Shown piece by piece: positions 43,807 to 52,385 of a stretch of 64,000 nt of DNA. This DNA is from Streptomyces sp. AP-93. GTDB taxonomy: Bacteria; Actinomycetota; Actinomycetes; Streptomycetales; Streptomycetaceae. Below the pieces are notes generated by a model. That model worked only from the letters and a program-made list of their open reading frames with translations. It did no database searches and had not been told where the DNA came from. How positions within the stretch are numbered: the stretch's first letter is position 1; every line of letters begins with the position of its first letter. The translations under genes and the position numbers were made by a program. The stretch is from NCBI RefSeq assembly GCF_022808175.1, contig NZ_JALGBX010000028.1:1-64000 (forward strand), written 5' to 3'.

Positions 43807-44754
43807 ATGCGAACCGACCGGCTGGTGGCCATCCTCCTCCTGCTGCAACGGCGCGAGCAGGTGACAGCAGCAGAGGTCGCCCGAGAGCTGGAGGTCTCCG
43901 AGCGCACCGCCCGCCGCGACCTCGACGCCCTGGCCATGGCCGGGGTGCCCGTGTACTCCCTGCAGGGCCGAAGCGGCGGCTGGCGCCTCGTGGGCGGCGC
44001 CCGCACCGACCTGTCCGGGCTGACCGCCAGCGAGGCCCGCGCCCTGTTCCTGGCCGCCAGTCCGGCCTCGGCCGCGCCACCGGCCGTGAAAGCAGCACTG
44101 CGCAAGCTCGTCCACGCCCTGCCGGAACCCTTCCGGGCCCAGGCCGAGGCAGCAGCGTCGTCGCTGGTCACGGACCCGCAACGATGGGGGTCGAGCCGGA
44201 TCGAGCACCGACCGCCCCGCTTCCTCGACGAACTCCAGGACGCGGTGATCCGCGGCGTCCAGGTACGGCTCGGCTACATCGACCGCGAAGGCACCGAAAC
44301 GGAGAGAACCGTCCACCCCCTGGGCATCGTCGCCAAAGGCCCGTCGTGGTACCTCGTCTCCAACACCGAGGCAGGCCGGCGGACCTTCCGGATCGACCGC
44401 GTGTGGTCCGCAGACCCGACCGACGATCCCGTGCACCGACCCGAGGACTTCGACCTTGCCGAGAGCTGGCACGAGATCGCCGACGAGGTCGACCGCAAGC
44501 GAACGCCCCTCGAAATCCAGGCGGTATGCACGCCCCACGGGATAGGCCTGCTCCGGATGGCGCTCGGCGGTCGGCTCGAGGTGGGAGGTTCCACGACCGA
44601 CGGCCGCATCGAGGTCGTGATCCGCGGCCACAACGAGTACGTGCTCGCCGGCGAGCTTGCCGGGCTGGTCGAATGGCTCGAGGTGACCGGCCCTCCCGGT
44701 GTGCGAGACCGCCTGGCCTCGATCGGCAACGCGCTCGTCGAGCGATACAGCTGA
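43807..44754 (+). CDS. WYL-domain transcriptional regulator (YafY/DeoR type)
   Basis: 315 aa. N-terminal winged helix (RTDRLVAILLLLQRREQVTAAEVARELEVSERTARRDLDAL), then the WYL domain with VRLGYIDREG and WYLVSNTEAGRRTFRIDRVW, and a WCX C-terminal region. Start ATG 43807; the frame is open to 43642, but that stretch is antisense to the hydrolase. Its start overlaps that of the divergent hydrolase gene, which it may regulate. Confidence 0.9.
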   Translation: MRTDRLVAILLLLQRREQVTAAEVARELEVSERTARRDLDALAMAGVPVYSLQGRSGGWRLVGGARTDLSGLTASEARALFLAASPASAAPPAVKAALRKLVHALPEPFRAQAEAAASSLVTDPQRWGSSRIEHRPPRFLDELQDAVIRGVQVRLGYIDREGTETERTVHPLGIVAKGPSWYLVSNTEAGRRTFRIDRVWSADPTDDPVHRPEDFDLAESWHEIADEVDRKRTPLEIQAVCTPHGIGLLRMALGGRLEVGGSTTDGRIEVVIRGHNEYVLAGELAGLVEWLEVTGPPGVRDRLASIGNALVERYS

Positions 44755-44796
44755 GACCGTCCCACACTGTCGAAGGGCGGATCTTGGAGTAGGTCG

Positions 44797-44933
44797 TGCT
44801 CAACGCAGCGTAACCAGCACGGGAGTCAGCACCACCTCCCCGAAATGGGGTTGACTCCGCAATTCCGGCAGGGCCTCACGATCCCTTTCCGGAGGGGGCG
44901 GGGTAGGCGTTCGCGTGATGTGGTGCGCGGGCC
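44797..44933. repeat. Dispersed imperfect repeat, copy A
   Basis: Starts TGCTCAACGCAGCGTAACCA and continues through GGGAGTCAGCACC, a CGCAATTCCGGCAGGGCCTC block and a GATGTGGTGCGCGGG end. The same order of blocks, at roughly 80 percent identity by eye, recurs at 62876-63024 in the same orientation. The 3' part overlaps the end of the ATP-grasp remnant. Confidence 0.75.
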
Positions 44934-45316
44934 GGGCCGGTCAGGAGCTCTTCCAGAAGCACGACGGGCATCCGGTCCTGCCCGCGCGCGTTGACCGGGA
45001 ACTCGGCCAGCGCCCGGCAGGCCGCGTCCAGTTCGCGCTCGTCACGGATCTCGCGGACCAGCCTTCCGGCGCACAAGTCCACGGGCTTGACCACCAGGGG
45101 GTAGCCGATCTCGCGTGCGGCGGCCGGGCCGGGCAGGCCCAGCCGCTCGGCGATCCGGGCCACGGCCGGCAGGTAGTAGTCACAGGAGGAGACGACCCCG
45201 TCGAAGGCGAGCACCGCGTGCAGCCGTTCCAGGTGGGGCAGCAACTGATCCATGTCGTTGGTGTCCGCGGTGATGATGTTGCGCGCGGCCACACCCCCCG
45301 CACCCCGCCGGCTCAC
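44876..45316 (-). pseudogene. ATP-grasp enzyme remnant
   Basis: Open frame containing RNIITADTNDMDQLLPHLERL, then FDGVVSSCDYYLPAVARIAERLGLPGP as in the N-terminal part of ATP-grasp ligases. It jumps directly to REIGYPLVVKPVD, the nucleotide-binding strand that normally lies tens of residues later, and stops soon after VVLLEELLTGP. It lacks the N-terminus, an internal segment and the catalytic C-terminal half. Original substrate unknown. Confidence 0.7.
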
Positions 45317-45355
45317 CGAGCGCTACCCCTCGGGCGCACGGCGCCGCTCCTACGG

Positions 45356-45535
45356 GTGTACGTACGCCCGGACCACCGCAGGCACGGTCCGGCCCGCGCC
45401 ATGGTCAGGACAGCCTGCGAGTTCGCCGCAGGCGTCCCCGGCTACGACGCCGTCCACCTGCACACGAACGTCGACATCCCCGGCGCGGAAGCCTTCTGGC
45501 GCAGCATGGCCCACGAGGTCTGCGACGCCCGTTGA
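45356..45535 (+). pseudogene. GNAT acetyltransferase C-terminal remnant
   Basis: VYVRPDHRRHGPARAMV looks like the acetyl-CoA loop of GNAT enzymes (R/Q-x-x-G-x-A/G region), followed by GYDAVHLHTNVDIPGAEAFWRSM, the usual C-terminal strand-helix. The N-terminal half is missing; upstream lies the ATP-grasp remnant on the other strand. Confidence 0.6.
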
Positions 45536-45648
45536 GCACGGCAGCCGGGGTACGCGACCGGGGTCTGCGGCGCGCCGCCGGTTCACAGAGCGCCACAGCC
45601 TGTAGGGGAAGGGGTGCAGGCGCGGCGGCGAGGCTTTCTGGAGGACGG

Positions 45649-47322
45649 ATGACGTCGGTGGACCGTTCACCGGAAGAGGCACTACCTGACGACCGGACCG
45701 ATTCAAGGACCGCGCGACGGGCCGGCCAGGGCTACGCCGTCCTGCGGTGGCTGTCGACCACCGACCACAAGGTGATCGGCAACCTCTACCTGGCGACGGC
45801 CTTCTGCTTCTTCCTCTTCGCCGGCCTGCTGGCCATGGCCATGAGGGCCGAACTCGCCCGCCCCGGACTGCAACTCATCTCGAACCAGCAGTACAACGAA
45901 GCGTTCACCATCCACGCCACGATCATGATGCTGCTGTTCGCGACCCCGACATTCACCGGATTCGCCAACGCGATCATGCCGTTGCAGATCGGCGCGCCGG
46001 ATGTCGCGTTTCCTCGGCTCAACGCCTTCACCTACTGGGTGTACCTGTTCGGGGGCCTCCTGGTGGTCTCCGGCTTCCTGACCGCGGACGGGGCTGCGTC
46101 CTTCGGATGGTTCGCCTACGCACCACTGAACGGCGCCCGGTACTCCCCGGGGACGGGCCCCGACCTGTGGGCCATGGGGCTGGCCGTCTCAGGGCTCAGC
46201 ACGATCCTGGGATCGGTGAACTTCATTACCACCATCGTCTGCCTGCGCGCCCCCGGCATGACCTTGTTCCGCATGCCGATCTTCACCTGGAACGTGCTGT
46301 TCACTTCGATTCTGGCGCTCCTGGCCTTTCCGGTCCTCACGGCGGCACTGCTGGTCCTGGAGGCGGACAGGAAATTCGGTTCGCATGTTTTCGACGCTGC
46401 CAATGGAGGCGCCCTGCTGTGGCAGCACCTCTTCTGGTTCTTCGGGCATCCGGAGGTCTACATCGTGGCTCTGCCGTTCTTCGGGGTGGTGAGCGAGATC
46501 CTCCCGGTGTTCAGCCGGAAGCCGATGTTCGGCTACGTGTCCCTGATCGGTGCCACGATCGCCATCACCGGACTGTCCGCGACCGTGTGGGCGCATCACA
46601 TGTTCGCGACGGGCGCCGTTCTGCTGCCCTTCTTCTCCCTGTTGTCCTTCCTGATCGCCGTGCCGACCGGCGTGAAGTTCTTCAACTGGATCGGGACGAT
46701 GTGGAAGGGATCGCTCTCCTTCGAGACACCGATGCTCTGGTCCATCGGCTTCCTCGTCACCTTCCTCCTGGGCGGCCTGACGGGTGTCCTGGTGGCATCA
46801 CCGCCGCTGGACTTCCATCTGACGGACAGCTACTTCGTCGTCGCCCATCTTCATTACGTGCTCTTCGGCACCATTGTCTTCGCCACCTTCGGCGGCTTCT
46901 ACTTCTGGTGGCCCAAGCTGACCGGACGGATGCTGGACGAACGACTCGGCAGAATCCACTTCTGGACGCTGTTCGTCGGCTTCCAGACCACCTTCCTGGT
47001 CCAGCACTGGCTGGGCGAGGCCGGCATGCCGCGCCGGTACGCGAACTACCTCGCGAGCGACGGCTTCACGCTCCTCAACACGGTCTCCACCCTCGGGTCC
47101 TTCCTGCTGGGCCTCTCGACGCTGCCCTTCCTGTACAACGTCTGGAAGACCCACCGTTACGGCCAGCAGGTCACCGTCGACGACCCCTGGGGATGGGGCC
47201 GCTCCCTGGAGTGGGCGACGAGCTGCCCGCCACCGCGGCACAACTTCCACTCACTGCCCCGGATCCGCTCGGAGTCCCCGGCCTTCGACCTTCACCACCC
47301 GGAGGTGCCCCGTGAAAGGTGA
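45649..47322 (+). CDS. ctaD: Cytochrome c oxidase subunit I
   Basis: 557-aa haem-copper oxidase subunit with 12 predicted helices. Haem/copper ligands are visible: HATIMM (low-spin haem His), WFFGHPEVYI (CuB His and cross-linked Tyr), AHHMF (CuB His pair) and VAHLHYV (haem a and a3 His). Reduces O2 with proton pumping in the membrane. ATG 45649 preceded by GGAGG. Overlaps ctaF by 11 nt. This is an accessory copy: no ctaC (CuA subunit II) or ctaE is nearby, so it must borrow partners or form a variant complex. Confidence 0.96.
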   Translation: MTSVDRSPEEALPDDRTDSRTARRAGQGYAVLRWLSTTDHKVIGNLYLATAFCFFLFAGLLAMAMRAELARPGLQLISNQQYNEAFTIHATIMMLLFATPTFTGFANAIMPLQIGAPDVAFPRLNAFTYWVYLFGGLLVVSGFLTADGAASFGWFAYAPLNGARYSPGTGPDLWAMGLAVSGLSTILGSVNFITTIVCLRAPGMTLFRMPIFTWNVLFTSILALLAFPVLTAALLVLEADRKFGSHVFDAANGGALLWQHLFWFFGHPEVYIVALPFFGVVSEILPVFSRKPMFGYVSLIGATIAITGLSATVWAHHMFATGAVLLPFFSLLSFLIAVPTGVKFFNWIGTMWKGSLSFETPMLWSIGFLVTFLLGGLTGVLVASPPLDFHLTDSYFVVAHLHYVLFGTIVFATFGGFYFWWPKLTGRMLDERLGRIHFWTLFVGFQTTFLVQHWLGEAGMPRRYANYLASDGFTLLNTVSTLGSFLLGLSTLPFLYNVWKTHRYGQQVTVDDPWGWGRSLEWATSCPPPRHNFHSLPRIRSESPAFDLHHPEVPRER

Positions 47323-47710
47323 GGCCTGGCTCTTCACCGGCACGGCCCTGTTCTTCGCGGCGACCGCCGTCGTCTACGGCTGGTTCTCGCGGGAGCCGGC
47401 GGGGAGCGCCGCACTCTGCGTCTCCTTCGTCATGGCGAGCCTCGTCGCCGTATACCTCTGGCGCCAGTACCGGCGCGGCGGAGAGCGGCCGGAGGACCGT
47501 AAGGAAGGCGAGGTACAAGAGGCCGGCGGCCGACACGCCTTCTTCCCCGCCCGCAGCTACTTTCCCGTACTGGCGGCCGCGGGCAGCGCGCTGATCGGCC
47601 TGGGAGTGGTCCAGGGCCTGTGGCTGTGCCTCATCGGATTCGGCGTCCTGCTGCCGGGGGTCCTGGGATTCGCCTTCCAGAACCTCGGGACCCCCGACAG
47701 CGAGGAATAG
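47312..47710 (+). CDS. ctaF: Cytochrome c oxidase subunit IV (actinobacterial CtaF)
   Basis: 132 aa with two N-terminal helices (about residues 5-25 and 32-50), a charged linker (RRGGERPEDRKEGEV) and two C-terminal helices, the usual CtaF layout. GTG start overlapping the end of ctaD. Stabilises the actinobacterial aa3 oxidase. Confidence 0.9.
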   Translation: MKGEAWLFTGTALFFAATAVVYGWFSREPAGSAALCVSFVMASLVAVYLWRQYRRGGERPEDRKEGEVQEAGGRHAFFPARSYFPVLAAAGSALIGLGVVQGLWLCLIGFGVLLPGVLGFAFQNLGTPDSEE

Positions 47711-47711
47711 C

Positions 47712-49376
47712 TCAGCCGTCCTCGGCAGACCCGTCAGCATCCGGTCCTGCGGTGATCGCGTCGATCTTCCGGCGCTGTTCGGCGGTCGTGGGGTAGGCGA
47801 CCTGGTCCTCGTAGTACCAGGCGCTGATCGCCGAACGCACTCTGTCCAGCCGGCGGCGCAGGCCACCGCGCTCGGCGCCGGCATCGTCGTCGACGGGGCG
47901 CAGCGGCCGCGGCCGCTCCCTGGCGAGCACGGCGTACCGCTCGGCGGCCGTGAGGGCCCGGTGCTGCGGGTGGAATCCGCCCTCGGCGCCCTGGTGCACC
48001 AGGCCGGACGCCTCCCCTTCGGCCAGCAGTCGGCTCTCGCGTGCCTGGAGAGCCAGGCACAGCCGTCGGGTGAGCCAGAAGACGGTCACCGGTACCACGA
48101 AGAACCCGATACGCAGCACCCAGGTGAGTGCGTGCACGGGCACGTCGAAGACGAAGGCGAGGATGTCCTGGCCCCCGGCAAGGAGCAGCACGCCATAGCA
48201 GGAGAGTGCCGCCACACCCAGAGCTGTGCGGACAGGCCGGTCACGCGGACGGTCGCACAGATGCCGCTCCCCCGTCGCGCCGGTGATCCAGCGTTCGAAG
48301 AAGGGGTAGGCGTAGAGGAGTGCGAAGAGGATGCCGGGCAGGACTACCGCCGTCAGCAGGGGATTCCACATGATCGTGTGCCCCCACAGGCGTGTTTCCA
48401 CACCGGGCATCAGCCGCAGTGACCCTTCCAGGAACCCGACGTACCAGTCGGGCTGGGAACCGGTGGAGACCAGGTCGGCGCGGTAGGGGCCGTAGGCCCA
48501 GATGGGGTTGATCTGCGCGACGGCTCCCAGGACGGCCATCAGTCCGAAGACGGCGAAGAACAGCCCGCCGGACTTGGCCACGTACTGCGGGAAGAAGGGC
48601 AGGCCGACGACGTTGCGGCCGGTCCGGCCGGGCCCCGGCCATTGCGTGTGTTTCAGGGTGAAGACGAGGAGGATGTGCACCGTGATCAGGCCCAGCAGCA
48701 GGCCGGGGACCAGCAGGATGTGCACGGGGTAGAGACGGGACACGATGTCTTCCCCGGGGTACTCGCCGCCGAAGGCGAAGAAGCTCAGATAAGTGCCGGC
48801 GAGCGGGATCGACAGCATGATCCCCTGGGCGATCCGCAGCCCGGTGCCCGAGAGCAGGTCGTCGGGCAGGGAATATCCCGCGAAGCCCTCCAGCAGTGCC
48901 AGCAGGAACAGTGTCACGCCCACGAGCCAGTTGGTTTCGCGGGGGCGGCGGAAGGCGCCGGTGAGGAACACCCGCAGCATGTGCGCCCCGATGGCGGCGA
49001 GGAAGACCAGCGCGGCCCAGTGATGGATCTGACGGATCAGCAGCCCGCCGCGTACTTCGAAGCTGATCCTCAGGGTGGAGAGGTAGGCCTGCGACATGAG
49101 CACGCCGCGCAGCGGCTCGTAGGGACCCTGATAGGGAGTTTCCCGCATCGACGGATCGAAGAAGAAGGCGAGGAACACCCCGGTCAGCAACAGCACGACG
49201 AAGCTGTAGAGCGCCAGCTCGCCCAGCAGAAACGACCAGTGGTCGGGAAAGATCTTCCGCACGACCGACCGCGCCAGCTCCGACAGCGGCAGCCGTGCGT
49301 CCAAGCCGTCGGCTCCCCGCACCACCGCACGCCGCGCCTTGTTCCTCAGCCGCGCTTCCCGCGTCGAACCCGGCAC
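47712..49376 (-). CDS. qcrB: Cytochrome bc1 complex cytochrome b subunit
   Basis: 554 aa. Haem-b histidines in RQIHHWA and GAHMLR on one helix pair, and PVHILL and TVHILL on the other. QPDWYVG takes the place of the PEWY quinol-oxidation motif, and long C-terminal helices plus a soluble tail are typical of actinobacterial QcrB. Convergent with ctaF with 1 bp between stops. No qcrA (Rieske) or qcrC is adjacent, so this is an accessory copy outside the usual qcrCAB cluster. Bases 49377-49613 upstream contain no supported gene. Confidence 0.94.
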   Translation of the reverse strand: MPGSTREARLRNKARRAVVRGADGLDARLPLSELARSVVRKIFPDHWSFLLGELALYSFVVLLLTGVFLAFFFDPSMRETPYQGPYEPLRGVLMSQAYLSTLRISFEVRGGLLIRQIHHWAALVFLAAIGAHMLRVFLTGAFRRPRETNWLVGVTLFLLALLEGFAGYSLPDDLLSGTGLRIAQGIMLSIPLAGTYLSFFAFGGEYPGEDIVSRLYPVHILLVPGLLLGLITVHILLVFTLKHTQWPGPGRTGRNVVGLPFFPQYVAKSGGLFFAVFGLMAVLGAVAQINPIWAYGPYRADLVSTGSQPDWYVGFLEGSLRLMPGVETRLWGHTIMWNPLLTAVVLPGILFALLYAYPFFERWITGATGERHLCDRPRDRPVRTALGVAALSCYGVLLLAGGQDILAFVFDVPVHALTWVLRIGFFVVPVTVFWLTRRLCLALQARESRLLAEGEASGLVHQGAEGGFHPQHRALTAAERYAVLARERPRPLRPVDDDAGAERGGLRRRLDRVRSAISAWYYEDQVAYPTTAEQRRKIDAITAGPDADGSAEDG

Positions 49377-49613
49377 CGGCCTGCACCTCCTGTCGAATCC
49401 TCGCTACCGGGTCAGGCAAGTCATCCGGAGTGCACACACAAAACTACCGAGAGCCACCATTCACTATCAATTCAGACACGGCGCCGGACGGCTCACCTCG
49501 GCAGGATCACCGCCCGCCCGTTCCGTCCCCGACTTGCGAAGCAGCCGCAGATGGGGTTGCTTCGGAGTAGGTGTGTACAGGTTCCGTCTCCCCTGCATTG
49601 GGGGTGAACCGCC

Positions 49614-50903
49614 GTGATGTTCACTGATCGCACGGACGCTGGACAGCGCCTTGCCGAAGCGCTCCGTCACCTGGCGGGGGTGAATCCCGTCGTACTGGGC
49701 CTGCCCCGTGGCGGAGTCCCGGTGGCCTTCCAGGTGGCGCAGGCGCTGGGCGCCCCACTCGATGTGATCGTGGTGCGCAAGCTCGGAGTCCCCTACCACC
49801 GGGAGCTGGGATTCGGCGCCATCGGGGAAGGTGGCGTTCGCGTCATCAGCGACGACATCGTCCGCCAGAGCCGGGTCCGGCAGGAGGACCTCGCGGCCGT
49901 CGAGCACGCCGAGGAGGCCGAGCTCGTACGCCAGGCACGAAAGTTTCGCGAGGACCGTCCGCGCGTGCCGCTCGACGGCCGGACGGTGATCGTGGTGGAC
50001 GACGGGATCGCGACCGGCGCCACGGCCGCCGCCGCGTGCGCGGTCGTACGGGCGATGGGCGCGGCGCGGGTGGTACTGGCCGTTCCGGTGGCGCCGCCGG
50101 ATGCCGTCGCCTGGCTGCGCACCGAAGCGGACGAAGTGGTGTGCCTGTCCACACCACGCGCCTTTCGCGCCGTCGGCGAGTGGTACCAGGACTTCTCGCA
50201 GACCCCCGACGACGAGGTCGTCGCCCTGCTGGCACAGGCCGCGGACGGCCTCGTAGCACGTCAGCCCGCTCGGGCCGCCGAGGTCGTGGTGGACGCGGGC
50301 GGCGTCGCACTGACCGGGGACCTCACCATGCCGAAGGGCGCAGGAGCCGTTGTCATGTTCGCCCACGGCTCCGGCAGCAGCCGCCACAGCCCGCGCAACC
50401 GGTCGGTGGCGGCCGCCCTGAACCGGGCGGGCCTGGGCACCCTGCTCTTCGACCTGCTCACACCGGCGGAGGAGACCGACCGCGCGAACGTCTTCGACAT
50501 CGAAACCCTCGGCAGCAGGCTGGCGGACGCCACCCGCTGGCTGCGACACCTCCAGACCGTCCCGATCGGCTATTTCGGAGCGAGCACCGGGGCGGCGGCA
50601 GCGCTGTGGGCCGCCGCGTCCGCCGACGCGGACATCGGCGCCGTGGTCTCCCGCGGCGGCCGCCCCGACCTCGCCGGGCCACGGCTCGCCGACGTACGGG
50701 CACCCACACTCCTCATCGTGGGCGGCCGCGACACACGGGTGCTCGACCTCAACCAGCAGGCCCAGCGTGAGCTGCGCTGCGAGAACCGGCTCGACATCAT
50801 CCCCGGCGCCACACACCTCTTCGAAGAACCGGGAGCTCTGGACGAGGTGGCCGGCCTTGCCCTGGACTGGTTCACGAAGCACCTGGTGGCAGCGGCCAGG
50901 TAG
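49614..50903 (+). CDS. Phosphoribosyltransferase - dienelactone-hydrolase-like fusion
   Basis: 429 aa. Residues 1-215 are a type I phosphoribosyltransferase fold with the PRPP loop VIVVDDGIATGATA; residues 220-429 are an alpha/beta hydrolase with HGSGSS, nucleophile motif GASTGAAA and a late GATHLFEE His. Start GTG 49614 or ATG 49617. This fusion is seen in actinobacteria, often beside stress genes; the reaction is not known to me. Stands alone on its strand. Confidence 0.88.
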   Translation: MMFTDRTDAGQRLAEALRHLAGVNPVVLGLPRGGVPVAFQVAQALGAPLDVIVVRKLGVPYHRELGFGAIGEGGVRVISDDIVRQSRVRQEDLAAVEHAEEAELVRQARKFREDRPRVPLDGRTVIVVDDGIATGATAAAACAVVRAMGAARVVLAVPVAPPDAVAWLRTEADEVVCLSTPRAFRAVGEWYQDFSQTPDDEVVALLAQAADGLVARQPARAAEVVVDAGGVALTGDLTMPKGAGAVVMFAHGSGSSRHSPRNRSVAAALNRAGLGTLLFDLLTPAEETDRANVFDIETLGSRLADATRWLRHLQTVPIGYFGASTGAAAALWAAASADADIGAVVSRGGRPDLAGPRLADVRAPTLLIVGGRDTRVLDLNQQAQRELRCENRLDIIPGATHLFEEPGALDEVAGLALDWFTKHLVAAAR

Positions 50904-50997
50904 CACCGTTCACCGAACACGAGAGGCGGTTAGGCCTTCTCGGGACTGGCCCGGCGGCACACTGAAGGGGCCACGACCCCGCACCGGCAGGAGTGAC

Positions 50998-51954
50998 GTG
51001 CCCGTCCCGATCATCATCGACTGCGATCCCGGACACGACGACGCCCTCGCGATCATGCTGGCGGCGGGTGACCCGGCGGTCGACCTGCTGGCCATCACCA
51101 CGGTCGCCGGCAACCAGACGCTCGAGAAGACCACCTTGAACGCGCGCCGCGTCTGCACGGTCGCCGGGATCACGGGTGTGCCCATCGCGGCGGGCTGCGG
51201 CCGGCCGCTCGTCCAGGCGCTCAGCGTCGCGGACGACGTGCACGGCGTCTCCGGCCTCGACGGGCCGAAGTTCCCGGAGCCCACCGTGGACGTGGTCCCC
51301 GAGCACGCGGTGGACCTGATCCACCGGATCCTGACCGAGCACCCGGAGCCGGTCACCCTCGTCCCGACCGCGCCGCTGACCAACATCGCCCTCCTGCTGA
51401 CCCGCTTTCCGCAGGACGCCTCCCGCATCCGCGAGATCGTCCTGATGGGCGGCTCGACGGAGCGGGGCAACCGGACTCCGGCGGCCGAGTTCAACGTCCT
51501 CACGGATCCGGAGGCCGCCGACATCGTCTTCCGCAGCGGCGTGCCCATCACCATGTGCGGCCTCAACGTCACCCACCAGGCGCTGGCCACGCCCGAGGTG
51601 GTGGCCCGCTTCGAGAAGCTGGGTACACCCCTCGGACGCACGTGCGCCGAACTGCTGACCTACTTCACGTCCACGTACCGCACGCTGTGGGGATTCCCGC
51701 ACCCTCCGCTGCACGACCCCGTCGCGGTGGCCCGCGTCATCGATCCCGGGCTCGTGCACTGCGTGGACGCGAACGTCGTCGTGGAGCTGCACGGCCGGTA
51801 CACGCGCGGCGCCACCGTAGTGGACCTGCACCGCTCCGTGGACCGGCCGGCCAACGCCCGGGCCGCGGTGCGGCTGGAGACCGGCCCGTTCTGGGACAGG
51901 CTGGTGGCCGCCGTCGCGGTCCTCGGCGCCCGTACGCCGCGCGAGCGAGGGTAG
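50998..51954 (+). CDS. Inosine-uridine-preferring nucleoside hydrolase
   Basis: 318 aa. The N-terminal IIIDCDPGHDDALAI is the calcium-binding signature; TVAGNQ, VPTAPLTNIALLL, LMGGS, AAEFNVLTDPEAA and the C-terminal HDPVAV all fit. Hydrolyses the N-glycosidic bond of ribonucleosides for salvage. GTG 50998 with AGGAG upstream. The next gene begins 9 bp later, so the two are probably co-transcribed. Confidence 0.94.
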   Translation: MPVPIIIDCDPGHDDALAIMLAAGDPAVDLLAITTVAGNQTLEKTTLNARRVCTVAGITGVPIAAGCGRPLVQALSVADDVHGVSGLDGPKFPEPTVDVVPEHAVDLIHRILTEHPEPVTLVPTAPLTNIALLLTRFPQDASRIREIVLMGGSTERGNRTPAAEFNVLTDPEAADIVFRSGVPITMCGLNVTHQALATPEVVARFEKLGTPLGRTCAELLTYFTSTYRTLWGFPHPPLHDPVAVARVIDPGLVHCVDANVVVELHGRYTRGATVVDLHRSVDRPANARAAVRLETGPFWDRLVAAVAVLGARTPRERG

Positions 51955-51962
51955 GGGCCACG

Positions 51963-52346
51963 GTGCATGTACTGGGCAGCAGGATTCTGCTGCGTCCCAC
52001 GGACCCCGAGCGCTCACGCGCCTTCTACGGCGGCACCCTGGGCCTCGCCGTCTACCGCGAGTTCGGCACCGGCCCCGAACGGGGGACGGTCTACTTCCTC
52101 GGCGGCGGGTTCCTCGAGGTGTCGGGGCGCGCCGAGGCACCGCCCGCGCCCGGACTTCAACTGTGGCTCCAAGTCGCGGACGTGCAGGCGGCGTACGAGG
52201 AACTGCGCGGCCACGGCATCGACGTGCTGCGGCCGCCACGGCGCGAGCCCTGGGGCCTGATCGAGATGTGGATCGCCGACCCCGACGGCGTGCGCATCGC
52301 CGTCGTGGAGGTGCCGGCGGACCACCCGCTGCGCTTTCGCCCCTGA
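51963..52346 (+). CDS. VOC (glyoxalase/bleomycin-resistance fold) protein
   Basis: 127 aa with the paired beta-alpha-beta-beta-beta units: RILLRPTDPERSRAFYGGTLG at the start and LWLQVADVQAAYEELRGHGI plus DPDGVRIAVVE in the second half. Substrate unknown. GTG 51963, 9 bp after the nucleoside hydrolase. Confidence 0.88.
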   Translation: MHVLGSRILLRPTDPERSRAFYGGTLGLAVYREFGTGPERGTVYFLGGGFLEVSGRAEAPPAPGLQLWLQVADVQAAYEELRGHGIDVLRPPRREPWGLIEMWIADPDGVRIAVVEVPADHPLRFRP

Positions 52347-52385
52347 CCGGGTACGGGCTGCTCGCGCTGGGGCTAGCCTGGATGG

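Noticed and set aside
42859..44631. 590-aa reading of the hydrolase frame extended through the WYL gene
   Set aside because: The extension is antisense to the regulator and has no domain.
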